From Bugulina stolonifera (taxonomy: Eukaryota; Bryozoa; Gymnolaemata; Cheilostomatida; Bugulidae): DNA of 64,000 nucleotides. Below the pieces are notes generated by a model. That model was not told the origin of the DNA, did no database searches, and saw only the letters and a list, made by a program, of their open reading frames with translations. Numbering within the stretch: position 1 is the first letter of the stretch; each line of letters opens with the position of its first letter. The position numbers and the translations under genes were made by a program. Shown here piece by piece: positions 43,968 to 57,800 of the stretch. The stretch is taken from contig OW285193.1 in assembly GCA_935421135.1 (NCBI GenBank), positions 13,254,099 to 13,318,098 of the forward strand, written 5' to 3'.

Positions 43968-46900
43968 TATTAACTGCTTAGACTACTCTACTAACAGTCA
44001 CTTATTTGTATGATTGAAGGACGCTGCCGATGTACTATCCAACAATATCCTATATGCTCTACACATTCACAGTCTTCTGTGAACTTCTGTGTTAATGTAA
44101 GTGAAGATGATCTCCAATTAATGTTACCCTTATATGTGAACAATTCCACTAACTCAAAGCAGAGGTCAAATGTGCTTAATAACTAGACAGCCCTGTGTCA
44201 GCAAGTGTAGCCCGTGCAGAGATATGTTAGAAGTTGGGCTAATAAAGTAGATTAGATAATCAACAAATGTACATGTGAGTGCACAACCTAACAACCATGT
44301 GGTGATACGAACTGAGCTCGCCTAGTTTAACGCAAACAATATGTCAGCCAAGATATCAAGATGGTGTCCACTCCTATAATAGTAGCCTAATATCAACTCC
44401 AAACACTTTCTATCTCAATATTCCGGAGCAATACCAATAGCGTCGTACATGTGATTGTAAATAGCTGACGCTAGTAGAACCCTTCAGCCTTCACCTGCTG
44501 CTACTGTGTTAATGTTTATTATTATGTAAAAAAGTATTGAATAGGCACACCTGCGCGGTGAGCACTTACTAATGTCCAATGGCTTAAGAACACAATTAAC
44601 GATTCTCAGATATATCATTGATAAGAACGAGTACTGTATTATTCTATATTCACTGAACTGAAATGTATCAAGTTGTTGTATATAATAGAAATTGTACAAA
44701 GAACACTCAGACCAGATTGACTTTGCTAACAAACTATCATCATTCAGCTCTCTGAATCATGTAATATTTATTTGGCATGTATACACGTAATACATATACA
44801 GTGAAACAGCAATTCTATTGAATTCTGCAGGTTTCATATAACGTACAATCATAAAACATTTGTTCCATATTCAAAATTATTCGATAAATAATTCATAATA
44901 TTGTGTTATACAGAGAATATATCGCCAAGCTTGTTTTTAGGTTAACTATAGGGAATAGGCTGAACATAATACACATTTAATTGAATTCGAACCCGTGATC
45001 ATGTTACTTTAGTACTGAACATGTCGAGGGGTGACTTTCACTCATTCATGATACGCCTATGATTCTAGAATTGATAATGTTCTGTTCTACGCTTTAGCCA
45101 GTGAAATCAAGGCCACTGTCGGCATCAATGCAAGTAAACTTATTCTTGGTTTCATGCCAACTAAACACATTGAAATGGTTGGATCATCTCCAAGAGACAG
45201 TGTACCATGTACGAGTATGAACAATACAGTGTGATAAGGATACTGGGCATTGAGAAATAAATCTTGGTGCCACCTTTACCAGTGGACAGTGGTTCAACTG
45301 AATCAAATTTGATATTTCTGCTATCTTAGTCTATGTAATGCAACCAACTGATCTAGATGTCTATATAATGTAACAAAGATAATCTAGATAGGCCTATGTA
45401 ACCCTAACCAACTGATCTAGATGTCTATTTAGCGTAACCAACTAACTGATTCCCTTGTCTATACAGGATAACTCAACTACTAAAACTTTTCAACGAAATA
45501 GTTATCCTCACTATAAAAAGAGAACTAGCCAAACTACCGAGTGGATATAACAAATATTAGCAGCTGAGAGATCTATAGGACAGGCGCAGGCAATTAGAAA
45601 GAGGCCTTGGAGTATAAGAAAAAACGAGGCAACTAGATAGTAGAGTGATGCATTATATGGATGTTGAAAGAAACGAAAACAGAAGATTGAAGATGTGTTT
45701 CTAGCTGCTAAAAACGAAGGAGTAAACACAGTAAAGACGCTGTAGCCTCTGTTCTATTAGTATACTCGTCTTCCTAAATGTCATATTAACCCTAAAGGTG
45801 AAACACCCACACAATTTACATGACTTTACTATAGCAGTTTTTTAGTAAATATACTTTCAACTAGCTCCATATGGAGGCCTATAGTTCACTCAGAATAGCT
45901 GCCTTATTAAATCAGCACAATGCATCGGGTGTTATTATTCTACATGTGTAAAAGGGGAATAAGGTGCTAACAACATAACAACACTGAAGAGTAATAATAG
46001 CTCAGTTGGTGTTTTTAATCATGAGAGGATAACTCTGTGATAATGAAATATTTTGTTTGTTTACAATTTATACATTCTTAGTATAAATGAGCACTAATAC
46101 ACAATAGACGTACAGGGTGAAGTAAGGGCACACAGAGTCATCAACAATAGATTGCTTATTCGGTTTAGTGAATGCAAAACATTCTAAAAAATCAATAAAC
46201 AAAATTTGAGAGTTCCAGCTTTTGTACTGAAGGGCAAATAATTTACTCTAATGATGTCTAGTAAAGACCAATCATACTCATTTCTGTGTGAATATCAGAC
46301 TATCATACTAACGCTTGTTGTTATCAATAGCTTTAGAAATAAAAAATTGAGCAAACAAACTATAATGCACTTTGAAATTTTGCATAGTGGCAGCAAGCTT
46401 AACAACGGCAGCATCATCAATTAAATTTCTACATCTCGCATATCACCAATGATTGGTCTCAGATGCGAATTCGCTTAAACTCTTATTTTTTCCCAGAGAG
46501 TTGTAACATTGTACAGCATTATTTATACTTATACAAAGAGCAGTTCTCTAATATTGAAAAAGGAAACGCCTGAGTTATAGTTTTCTTAAATCCGCTATGT
46601 GAAAATATAGCCTATCAAACGTAACCCATCTAGACCATAGCAGCTAGGATGCTCTTGTACTTGCAATGGTAAAATTTAGCTTCTAATTTCATGCAGGAAA
46701 ATCGACAGTTTGATTCCATGATGGGCATGATAGAGCATTTCAGTCTCCCCCCCCCCCCCCCTTATTATTCTATTTATATGCGTACAAAAATCTCCATAGT
46801 GTTGAGACAACAAAATTTTACCGATTAATATTATCCTCACATACTACTTGTAGGTTCATTTTCTTATTTGAGATTTTTCTAAACAAGAAGTTATGTTATT

Positions 46901-48955
46901 ATTAAGTAGAGAGACAATTTCAAAATGAAATAACCTGCATACTACGATTTACATGTACATGTAAACCTAATGACTCTTTAGCGCAATATCTCATTGTTCC
47001 AAAGAGAATTTATAAAACATTGTAATGGGTAAAGCTCAAAACAGTATTACTTCTTTCCACTAACCTGCAAACTGTTGTTGGTCAATGAGATCGTTCTTGT
47101 TATCAGCTTTGAAATCTGACTCTCACTTTATCAGCCTTCCTCTCTCCTGCCTTTGCTTCCAGTTCTATCTCTATCTCCAGTGTCCTTATTCAGTCCCACA
47201 GTTTCATAGCCTGATGTACAGACACTGTAGCAACCCAACAATAGAATGTCTCAAAGCTCCAACACAACCAGCATGAACAGGTTACCAATGACTTCTCTTT
47301 TGTCTTCCACTGTCAGGGGACACAGTACAACTTCCTTTCAATGTACACGACACAAAAGTATTCATTGAAACTGCGCTATGACAAATTACCCTCGGCTCAC
47401 AGTGAGTGGCATACTTAATAATCCGTGATATTGTACGAATCAATATTATATAAAATATAACCCAGTAGGCATACAGTGACTTGAACAATGAACCTAATAA
47501 CTGAAAATATGTCTTCAGTGAAATACAATAAGAGCTCTTGTTGACAAATCTGTTAAGAGCATGACAGGCCAGTGGAATCTAGCCTTAGAAATACGATTGT
47601 GCATAAGTGGAGGTGGTGTTATTACATTAGCAGTTTTATTTAAACAACGAATAATGTATATTGACTCATTGATGGAATAAATTCAATGGTATTATATATA
47701 TAAAAGTTTTAGTTATGTGTTGTAGCTACATGCAGTTATGTAGTTAGTTTTCCGATTCTAGTGCAATGATTAGTAAAATTGAAGCACGGTGCCAAACTAA
47801 ACTCTGGATTCTCAGCAGTTGCACATGTTAACAGAGCAGTAGGTGCAGCTTTACTTCACTTCGACAGTCAAGTCCAAATGAAGTTTTGATCCTTTCTTTC
47901 ACATACACATGATGCCCTAGCCTCAACACAAATACTCCAAACACTATGGAAACCTAAGGCTAGGTTAAATTGTGGAATATTGTACAGAGCATGGTAACAA
48001 GCTTTAAGTAGGAAAGATTAAATTTATAGACTGGGTTCTACAGCATATTGTTTTCACTGTTGAGCTTGCATGTGACTGAAGGTGATACAAATTAAAAACA
48101 TGCTAGTTCTAGCCGATGTACAGAACGCAATGAGATATTTATGGATGTGAGAAATACTAGAGATTATGGAAACTAGCTTACATGTATTTTAGGTAACAGG
48201 AAAAGTGCAACACGGCTACAGGTATACATGTAGCTGAGAGTCAAGTTGAAGAAACACACTTCTAAGATTAATAGCCTACTATCTATCATTAGTTATTTTG
48301 CTTTCAGAAATAATAATTGGGGGTTTGTCAGTGAGTCCACTGAGTTGGGCATTGCAACCAGTGACTTAGGCTAACAAATGAAGCCATACCTTTTACACAG
48401 TGAGTGACTCATTCAATAATATGTGCCAACAGAACTATGACTTGTGGAATTTTAACCTCATCCATTGAGAAAAACTAATTTTGACATGGAATATAAATTG
48501 TTGTCACACAGAGAATTTTATATTACAAAGATGAATTATTAATTTTTATACATAATAATAATATAATATAGGCCTAGGCCTATACATGTACAGGTATATA
48601 TATATATATATATATATGAATAGACAAAGGTCTAGTCTATGAGACCATTAATTATAGCTATCTTGAATGAAACGTGTGCAGAATGCAGACATACCATAGC
48701 AGGGCTAACTTGTACATGGCTAATTCTATGATTCATTAAATTCATTCAATGATTAGATACTTTATATAAGATGGCAGCCACCCTTCTTACCCCTCTTAAA
48801 GCCTCAAAACATAGTAGCTATGCCATCCACAGAAAAACTAATCACTTGAGCTGTTTTTTGTTATTTAGGAGTTGTTTCCTATTGCATAAAAAGGAAAGAC
48901 AACTCTGTGAAATGAGCCCTGCTTCGCAATCATTCCTGATGAAGGCCATTACTAC

Positions 48956-49334
48956 TAAGGCTGGAACGAATCCAAAAATTTTCGAATCTGACGATTCCGA
49001 TTCCTGACACCATGTAGATTCTCGATTCCGATGCCTAAACGATTCCGCGTGGAATTACTCGTTTTGACAAATTCAATATCTTTTGTCACCAAATAAACCA
49101 TGTAATCAAACTGTATAAGCATATTTCATCTGCTATTCACTGTTAGTTTGTAGATGAGGACATTTTGTTCAACATTTTTTATTAATAATTAAATAATTTT
49201 ATAAATAATTGGTACAAAAAATAACAAAAACTTTACAATGTTGGATTCGAACCTGAGCATTTTGGAACCGAGATTCGGAACCGTGCCTAAGGATTCGAAA
49301 TCGGATCCGGATTCGTGGATTTGTCACAGCCTTA
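48956..49334. mobile_element. hAT-like MITE with imperfect 8-bp target duplication
   Basis: The terminal inverted repeat begins TAAGGCTG at both ends and matches at about 15 of 18 positions. The flanking 8-mers are ATTACTAC and ATTATTAC (7 of 8). The ends are made of GATTCCGATTC-type strings and the centre is AT-rich, as in short non-autonomous hAT elements. No coding frame. Confidence 0.55.
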
Positions 49335-50384
49335 ATTATTACCCAGTCATTAGCTTCAGTGTAGCAATATCATCTAAAACATATCTATCATAATCTGAGC
49401 TACTCACTCATATGAAAAAATGACTCAAGTCAGATTCATCGGCCTATTGGTTAGGTTATCAAGTTGTCTTCTCTCAACTTCACAGAAGAAGCTGAAAATG
49501 TGATGACATTGAACTATCAACATTGCTCCATCAACATTGGCTTACATGTAGTAAAGAGTATATCATGGCCACCTACAAGTGTAAGTAAACTTGACTCTGT
49601 GTACATTCTGCTACATCTATAATTTGGAAATAGACAGTACATCAATGGTATATGTACATTGTAGGTAGGGAGGCTGTTAGCAGTCCTCAAGTGGAAAACT
49701 GACAAAATGGTTGCTGCACATTGTACTAACTAGCAGCTGAAAAAAAGTGAAATAGCCAAGAGAGTTGTCTGCCCTTCAATTTAATTAGCAGGAGAAGATA
49801 AGTCGCATTATAAGCGGTCTGCCTGTCAAATTTGGAATTGCCCTTCCTTGAAAGTATACTTTCATTGTTTGGTAAGGGGCATGAGCTGTTTATGTCTCTA
49901 CCCTACACGTTAGACTATATTGCTGCCTGCCGTTTTCATTGATGAAATTCTATTTATGTTTAAGCTAAATGGCCATTCACAGTTAGCCATATAATATTTC
50001 AATGAAGGAGGTGTGGGAAGGGGAAGGGGGGAATCAACAAGATATTCTAAAATTGAAGACCTGTTGTATATTGATGCACACATTGCACTGATTATAAGGA
50101 TATTGGTGTGGGTATTGTAGAGTGCATGCATGTGAATTGTGTTATATTAGCTGTTCCATGTACAGTATGTCGGTAGGCTACTTTCCCATATTTGTATTTT
50201 TGTCATAATAATGTTTGACTTGCATCTTTTGAAACAACCGATAGTCATGATAGTCAATGTATGCTTGCCAAGCTCATCTGGTAAAACAGAGAAGACTGAG
50301 AGGTTATGAGTTGAGTTGGTTAGCTGACATACCCGCTGGGCAGTCCCATTCAGGCCCTGTTAGGTGCAACAGCGGAAAATCTTG

Positions 50385-50531
50385 ATAGCTTGAGATCCAT
50401 GATTGTGACTGGAGCAATTACTTTAGGAAAAACTCAATGTAATAAAATAGATATATAATAATATTACATATTATTATATTGAGTTTTTCCTAAAGTAATT
50501 GCTCCAGTCACAATCATGGATCTCAAGCTAT
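50385..50531. repeat. Perfect 54-bp inverted repeat with 39-nt spacer
   Basis: 50385-50438 and 50478-50531 are exact reverse complements (arm includes GATTGTGACTGGAGCAATTA). The spacer is AT-rich and itself partly palindromic. No target duplication is seen at the borders. Confidence 0.9.
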
Positions 50532-52172
50532 TAATATTTTGACTATATTATATTTAAAGTAAATAACTAATTTAGGTCTAAAACTTCTCCACTTCTGCAC
50601 AGAGCTCTTCTGAAAGAGAGATGGCGTATCTGACGAACATCCATGACTCAGCTGGTTGATTGTACTGATTGCTGTGATGAGATACTAATTTATGAGCTTT
50701 CCTACTTTTTCATAGTGTTATTATTATCAGACATTAATACTGTTTAACAAGCTTTTAAGGAGATAACATTATTTTTCCTAGAAGAGTTATGAACACTCTA
50801 GATCTGTGGATGTACCACAGCTAATGTATTGTTCTATTTTCCTTGTTTTTCTAATGATAAAAACTGGAGATGGCTGTATGTACATAATACCTACTAAATT
50901 AGGACTAAAAATTGTTAGACAAAAACTCTTTGTTTTCTTGTGATTTTTGGTTCCTTAATTATGTTAGAATATATAACATATAACAGACATAATATACAGT
51001 ACAGTGTGCATGTTTCACATATACGTGTATGTACATCGGTGCAGGAAATGTACAGGCAGAGTAACATCTGTATTCAGCATGTTATCAGCACATCAAAAGG
51101 TATGATCTGAATTAATTGAGCACTTGTAACCTGTACACTGTACATTCACTCACTCTGTAGTTATATGAAACCTTGTTTGTAACTGTGAGGTGTATAATTT
51201 CACTTATGATACCATATCTACATCTCCTATCTCACATCATATTGAATTAGTCAGTGAAACCCACACTTAATATATACTAATTACTTCCCTTTGATCTCTT
51301 GCCTACTTGCACTTTATCATTAGCAAACATTTCGTACTTGCACAAAGATGTCTAAGTACTGCTTAGAATGTTTTGTAAATGGGATGATTTTCCATCAAGT
51401 CTGACATATATCTAATATGATTGTAGCCTTCTTGTAGAATTTCGGCTATGGAATAAGGATAGCAAATCTATTCAGCACAGACAAAAGATCACATTGCTGC
51501 ATACTTGATTGTTGGGCAAAAAATTCAGCGATATTTAGGAATTTGCAAGAAAATGAATTATTTTGCCTGCAGTTGCGTTACAGTAACTGTCAATTATTGA
51601 AATTTTAAAACATCAAGGCAAAGGTTTCAAGCCCACAACAGTGCTTAGAACCTAGGCTAAGTTCTTCTATGGACTAATTAACCATTGTTATAAACCTTAG
51701 TGGCCGAACGTTACAGGAGATTAGCATTCATTTTGCATTTGTTAAAGGATTAGTCTTTAGGCATTTTTTGTTTTGAAACTAAATTTGCATTGCTAAAACT
51801 CATGGATCAGTATTATCATGCCCACGTGTTGCTAATATTGACATCTATGTGATTTATTAAGGTGTGTATCACTGCCGTACCTATAAGCACTAATTGAGTA
51901 TGATCAACTCTGAGGCTACAGTATTAAACTTTAAACCAATGGCATGCTAGAAGAGTGTTTTTATAACGATACACAATCAAGTCTAGTATAACCATTACTA
52001 TCACAATTCTACTCAGTTGTAGATCTGTGGGAATGCGATACAGATGGAGTAATAGTGGCTATAGTCAGCACTTGAGACCAACTACAAATAACTCGAGTGA
52101 TATGAAGTGATCTAAAATATTTACTGCTGAATTTGGAACCACATTTAAGATACATATCTAACAACACGCAAT

Positions 52173-55100
52173 ATGGATTACAAGCCTACTTCACTGTCAC
52201 TTTTCATACTACTATTATGTTGTGTTATGCATAACAGCAACGGTTTCTTGGACGTGGGCTTAGATGGAGATAACTCAGGACAATGTGAACCTATTCGTGT
52301 TACTACGTGTTCGCATCTCAAATATAACATGACCTCCCTGCCGAACGTGCTGGGTCAGTCCACCCAAGAGGAAGTAATGGCAGAGTTAGTACCGTACTGG
52401 CAGCTGGTTAATCTGTTCAACTGTTCTCAGCATATCAACTTCTTTCTATGCAGTCTCTTCGTACCCATGTGCACCATGCAGCTAGATGGACCTCTCGTCA
52501 TAAACGTCTGCCCCAGCATGTGTTACCAGGTGAGAATATTCTGTCAAAATTTCTGGCAGCTACAATGCTTCTGTTTGTTTCTTGTCCAATGCTTATAAAA
52601 CATGATCCCAAAAGATCAGAATTAGTGGAGTATCAAGTATCGGTGTGTAGTTTATGCAGCTATGTTCTGTAGCTTTCACGTCAGACTGTATGCCCACATT
52701 CACAGGGTTTTTGGCATTTGCATGTATAGTTTATTGACAAGTGTGTTTTCTATGGCAACTATCAATTTAGTTCTCCTCCAACTTGCTTATTTATCTACAT
52801 GGGTATAGCACATATACAGTACTATGCTGGTCAGGATTTTTGATTGGTATAAAAACTGGGCTGACTGTTGGCTCATTTGCCCAAACAATTCCACACTAAT
52901 GCAAATTACAAAAACACATATTACCAAATATGCATAAACAAATTGGTTTACAAATTTACAAACCTATTGCAATGAGTCAAGTTTCATAGTTTCAACTTGA
53001 AAACTTACTGATTGTTGGCACAGTGAGAGCAATCACCTGATTGTTCTGCCAGTAATGCGAGAGCAAGCACCTTATTGTCCTGTCACTAAAAGGATTGAGC
53101 AATGGTGCCTGGTAGAAAAATTAATGAAATTAACAGGTTTTTCTGATAAAACGGAATAATTAATGCACATATTCTCTGGCAGTAGAGTAGACATAACAAC
53201 TAAAACATGTTATTACAGTATTATCATGACATATCTACTAAAAGGCAAATAACATGGGCAATGAAGTATGAATGTACGTATTATTACCATACTCTAGTAA
53301 AACTAATTTATTTATGGCTATAAATCACGTACCAACAGATTTGATTAAGGCTTAGGCCTATTAACTCTCCATGTTATTACCCAGTCCTAAATACGTTTGT
53401 AACCATTTCAACTAAAGCAGAATGGTATATATTAGTCTAGCTTCTTAGTTCTCAACATCCCTGACATTTACAGTTATTACCAGTTAATAGAAAATAGCAT
53501 TAGTAAATATTATTGGGCCATAAAGGGAACCTGTCTGAGTTTGTCATTCTCTGCTAGTAGCACTACAGTGTCAGCTGGTAGTTGGTACTACTAGGTAACT
53601 GACAGTTTCTCAGAAAGACCCCAAAGTCCTATAACATGAGTTTGTACTGTAATATCAATATGCCACTAGTAATCGAGTGTATGCTAGGCCACAAACTTTG
53701 CTATTTTAAGCATTTTTTACCACAAAAACTATATAGTGCAGCATCTACTGAGTTTATTTAGTATTTTTATACAAATATAGGGGACATGGCAGCTGTTATA
53801 AAACTAAAAATTGAATCACTGTGCTCTGATTAGTTTACCACTTCTGTACAAATTTTAAAAAACATAAAGTTCAAACATAAAACCTCTGTGACCTGGCAGT
53901 TCATTCTATTAATTCACAGAACCAGCAAAGCTTGAAAGTAGTAGTGGTAAACAGCTTTCACAGGCTTTGTAGGCTGGAGAGTGTCTTTCTAAGTATTACA
54001 GCTAGTAACAATTTTAATCTTTTTTATGGATGCAACATTCAATAACTTGGCATATAGAGATATAATAGCTCATTATGATGAATTTTGTGCCATCTAGTGT
54101 GGCGGATATGTTGTGTATTTATACAAAAATAATATTTGGTTGATCAGCTAGAAAATTTCTGTGATACCTACATTTATGGCTTGACAAGTAGTCGTTATAC
54201 ACAACAACTGCGTATTTCTATTCAAACCTAATTGCTTGTGCTCTCCTTTCTCCTCTCAACAAAAAGTGTGTTGAAATAAACTAGTGTCAATCTAGAAATT
54301 AACCTGTTCTATTGTGTTCAACTGTATATGATATGTATCTTTTTGCTCAGCAGAACACAGCTAAATTGAGACCCCTTCATATGTATTTCATGTAGGTTGT
54401 AGGTTGTACTCAATCAAATTAAGGAATTTGGGTTAGGTCTATGATTGTATGATTGATCAGAATAGGAGTTTAGATTGCAAATACTTATTCATGTTTTATA
54501 CATGTGAAAGTGTCAAGTCGATGCAAATTTTTGATTGATTGCTCCGGTGGATAGTTTGGAATTGTAGTAGTCAGTCCATTAAAACACTTCACCTTAGATA
54601 ATTCTAATTGAGTATGTTCTCTACCCAATGCAGGTAAAGAAAGACTGCGAAGAGACTCTTGCAAGAATAAATATTCCATGGCCTCTAGATTGCAGCCAGT
54701 TGCCAGAATCTAATGGCAAGCAACAGTTATGTATGGCGCCTCAAGGAGATGGATGGGCTTCACCCGGCCCTTCTTCGCGGACATCACCTCAACCGGTGAT
54801 TAGGCCCACCAATCCAGCGATTCCTTTCACTGTCGCAGAAAATGTTGTTACTCCAGAAAAAGGTCACATGACTTCATGTCCAGATAAATATGTCCGATAT
54901 GAAAACACTTCCTGTACGAATTTATGCGACCCAAATTGTAAAGATTGTGTACCAAAATGTGAGGATGTATTTTATACCAAAGAACACAAAAACTTTACCT
55001 ATACATGGATGGCTATATGGTCCTCACTGTGTATTGCGTCTACGCTATTTACGATCATAACCTTCTGTATTGAACCAAGCAGATTTCGATATCCAACCAG

Positions 55101-56085
55101 GCCGGTCATATTTATGGCATTATGCTATTTAATGTACGCACTCTCCTACTTTGTACCTCTTTTCATCCCAAGAGAGAGAATTATCTGCAAACCAGAAATC
55201 GACGAGTCCCTGATGCTGGTAAATGGAATGGAATCTACGTTGTGCATTATTATATTCCTCATTCAGTATTACTTTGGTATAGCCAGCCATATCTGGTGGC
55301 TGATCCTCACTCTCACATGGTACTTAGCTGCCAGCAGGAAATGGGGACTAGAGGCTATCAACTCCATCGCATGCTACTTTCACTTGTTCGCTTGGGCTGT
55401 ACCGGCAGTGCTCACAGTTGTTATTCTAGTAACAGGAAAGGTTGACAGCAACGAGCTGACCGGTATGTGCTACATCGGAAATCATGACAAATGGCCGCTA
55501 CTCGTTTACATTATTATTCCGCTGTGCTTGTTGTGTTTTATCGGACAAATATTTCTGCTCGCCGGATTCACGTCTTTGTTACGAATCAGGACTAATCTAA
55601 AGACCCAAGTAGACGATGCCAATGTTCGTAAGTTAGAAAAGCTTATGGCTAAGATCGGCATATTTGCAATATTATATACCGTACCGACAGTGTGTGTACT
55701 TGGCTCAAATATACATGAGTTTATGAACATGGACACTTGGCGGTGTATGTCATCACTTCCTTCAATAACCAACTCTATACCGACGGTAGAAATCCACATG
55801 TTGAAAATATTCATGTCGCTTATCATAGGCATATGTATTTCCATGTGGGTACTCAGTTCAAAGACCCTTCGATCTTGTGAACGAAAATGTGGTGGTAAAA
55901 GTACAGATATGAGAGTACTTCACCAAAGACAATATAGAAAGCAACCATCATATGTAATAGCTAAACTGACAGACTGCGATGGATTAGTCAAACATTATAA
56001 ATTTCCTGCCAGCCACAGTACTATTTCGACCAATCAGAAACATTTTAACAGTCGAACCGAGTCAGCAGGTCCAGTAAACTTATAG
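52173..56085 (+). CDS. Frizzled Wnt receptor, complete, with altered KTxxxW motif
   Basis: Seven-pass Wnt receptor of the plasma membrane. Exons 52173-52529 and 54634-56085 join in phase 0 (CYQ|VKK) to 602 residues. Signal peptide 1-24 is followed by a Frizzled cysteine-rich domain with all ten cysteines (QCEPI, TTC, FNC, FLC, PMC, NVC, SMC, KDC, LDC, QLC). A Pro/Ser linker and a Cys-rich hinge (about 200-230) come next. The seven membrane segments run from about 242 to 527, including conserved RFRYPTRPVIF after TM1, WWLILTLTWYLAA in TM3 and LEKLMAKIGIFAILYTVP leading into TM6. After TM7 the Dishevelled-binding motif reads KTLRSC (529-534): Trp is replaced by Cys (TGT at 55876-55878). The tail is about 70 residues and ends PVNL, not a classical PDZ ligand. 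I cannot assign it to a named subfamily. The single 2.1 kb intron splits the CRD. Confidence 0.97.
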
Positions 56086-57540
56086 CGTATCAAATGAAGC
56101 AGCATTATTTTTATACAGTAAATTAATCAGTATGCCAAAGTGAACAATAATATTACTATTTAAACCTTTGTACAGTGTATTGACTTATAACTGCAAAAGA
56201 ACTATTTCGTTCTACTCCTATTTTATTGATGTTATTGTGATAGTATTGACTCTGATAGAGCAATTATTATTACTAGTAACTAGTTGGGTTGATGATTAAC
56301 TTTCTGTCTGTCATCTCAGCCTATAATGCATAAAGAACAGCCTGAATTGATTCTGCAGGTCAAATATTTTTACTGTTAACTACACCAGTAAGTCAACATT
56401 TTCTGACTTGACTAAAACGTTGAAAATTAATAAGAACTGATAGGGCCATATAATCGTGGCAAGTCTCTTTACAAAAGCTATCAGTATCTTTGGTTTGTCA
56501 ACATTGTTTATCTAGCAATGTTTAATTTTCCATAACCTAACTAGAAACACTGGCTTAATTGACATGCAACAGTGTTACTCTAATCATGGTTTAGATAATG
56601 GCGTTTAAGAGTTGTTTGAAGTTTAAACAAGTCACTATAATTATTGTGACAGCTACTTTCATTTAGAAAGTGGCCAGGTTACAGATTTGGTACACTCCCT
56701 TTGGTAGCGCTTGTAGTTATTATATAATGTATATATATTATGTATATTATTATGTAATGGGTGAACCAAAACAACTTGTCTATATGTATATATCTATGTG
56801 TTATCAGTTATACTGATGCATTGGTTGCATAGTTTTATTTTATTATTGTATAAATTTTGTTATTATTTTTGATAAAGTTATGGATGGTGCTCAAATGCAA
56901 AAAATATATGAGTTATTATTATTGAAGCTTGCATAAATTAATTTTGTTTTCAAACGGAAAATTCAACAATCAAGTGAGGCGATTCAGCATAAAACAAGGC
57001 CAAATGCCATTAAAATACTGTCATTATTAATTTTAGCACATAGCTATGGAATCAGACATGTCAAAATGTAAAAATATGACCTATAGGGGTTATACTGGTA
57101 ACAGAAACTATAAAACTGAATTTTTAATAGTCTACTGCTGTGGGTATGTATAATTATACATCTAACTAAAAATTTAAAAGGTACTGACATGGGAACAAAT
57201 ACTAAGTTGAGGGTACCTAGTTGGACCTAAGTATATTATGGTAAGTGTCTTACACATGTGTTGTTATTGTGGTGGAATCCATGGCCTCTCAGCCACCACA
57301 CTGTTCACCCCAGAGTTGCCACAATAACAATACCCATAATTAATATACAACCATGGATTGAAATTGATAGTACTATATGTAAGGTAATACTAGCAGTTAT
57401 GATAGGGACTATTCTTCTGTGGTAGTGGACCTGCAGCAGGCTTCTATTATGGAGATTTCAGCCTTTTTTAAAAAGTTGCACAACTAACAGGGCTATAGAA
57501 GTACTAGTTTTAGTGTAACATGTGTATAAATACACTTATA
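56086..57540. other. Frizzled 3' flank, no gene seen
   Basis: AT-rich sequence. It probably includes the Frizzled 3'UTR, but no clear AATAAA is present close to the stop. A 12-bp inverted repeat (57261-57272 with 57319-57330) is the only structure noted. Confidence 0.5.
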
Positions 57541-57800
57541 GGGAGCAGCTGTGGCCTAGCGCTTAGCGCTCTGGGCTTTCATATGGGAGATCCAGGTTTG
57601 GTTCCCGTAAAAAGTCATTGGTCATTGGTGTGCTTATGAAAACTGGTAACTTAATGACTTTTTGCCAACTACTGACTGGACCACCAGGTACAGAGAAAGG
57701 CAGCATATTCAGATGACACCGGTATTGTTGAAGGAAGGACAGGGGTCATCCCCCACACATCCCACCAAATGAAACAGTAAAGTGTAACTGTAAGGCAGCA
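57541..57800 (+). mobile_element. tRNA-derived SINE candidate
   Basis: A tRNA-like head carries an A-box-like TGGCCTAGCGCTTAGCGC from 57552 and a B-box-like GGTTTGGTTCC at 57595-57605, about 43 bp apart. A non-tRNA body of less AT-rich sequence follows. The B box differs from GGTTCGANTCC at two positions, and no acceptor-stem pairing is evident, so it is not a functional tRNA. The right end is uncertain. Confidence 0.45.

Larger units (their letters stand above)
43968..52172. other. Intergenic region between divergent Diversin-like and Frizzled genes
   Basis: 8.2 kb with no supported coding exon. It holds a three-fold diverged tandem repeat near 45332-45470 (GATCTAGATGTCTAT core), a poly-C run at about 46747-46760, an AT dinucleotide repeat at about 48595-48617, an hAT-like element (48956-49334) and a perfect hairpin (50385-50531). 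Promoters and 5'UTR exons of both genes must lie here, but I cannot place them. Confidence 0.6.

Noticed and set aside
44983..45060. B-box-like GGGTTCGAATTC on the minus strand suggesting a tRNA
   Set aside because: No A box or cloverleaf pairing upstream.
47096..47160. Possible Diversin upstream exon ending ...NDLIDQQQFA at a GTTAGT donor
   Set aside because: It shares phase 1, but there is no in-frame ATG. At most it is a 5'UTR exon.
49240..49300. GGTTCGAATCC on the minus strand
   Set aside because: It is part of the repeated GATTCGAA strings of the hAT-like element; no tRNA fold.
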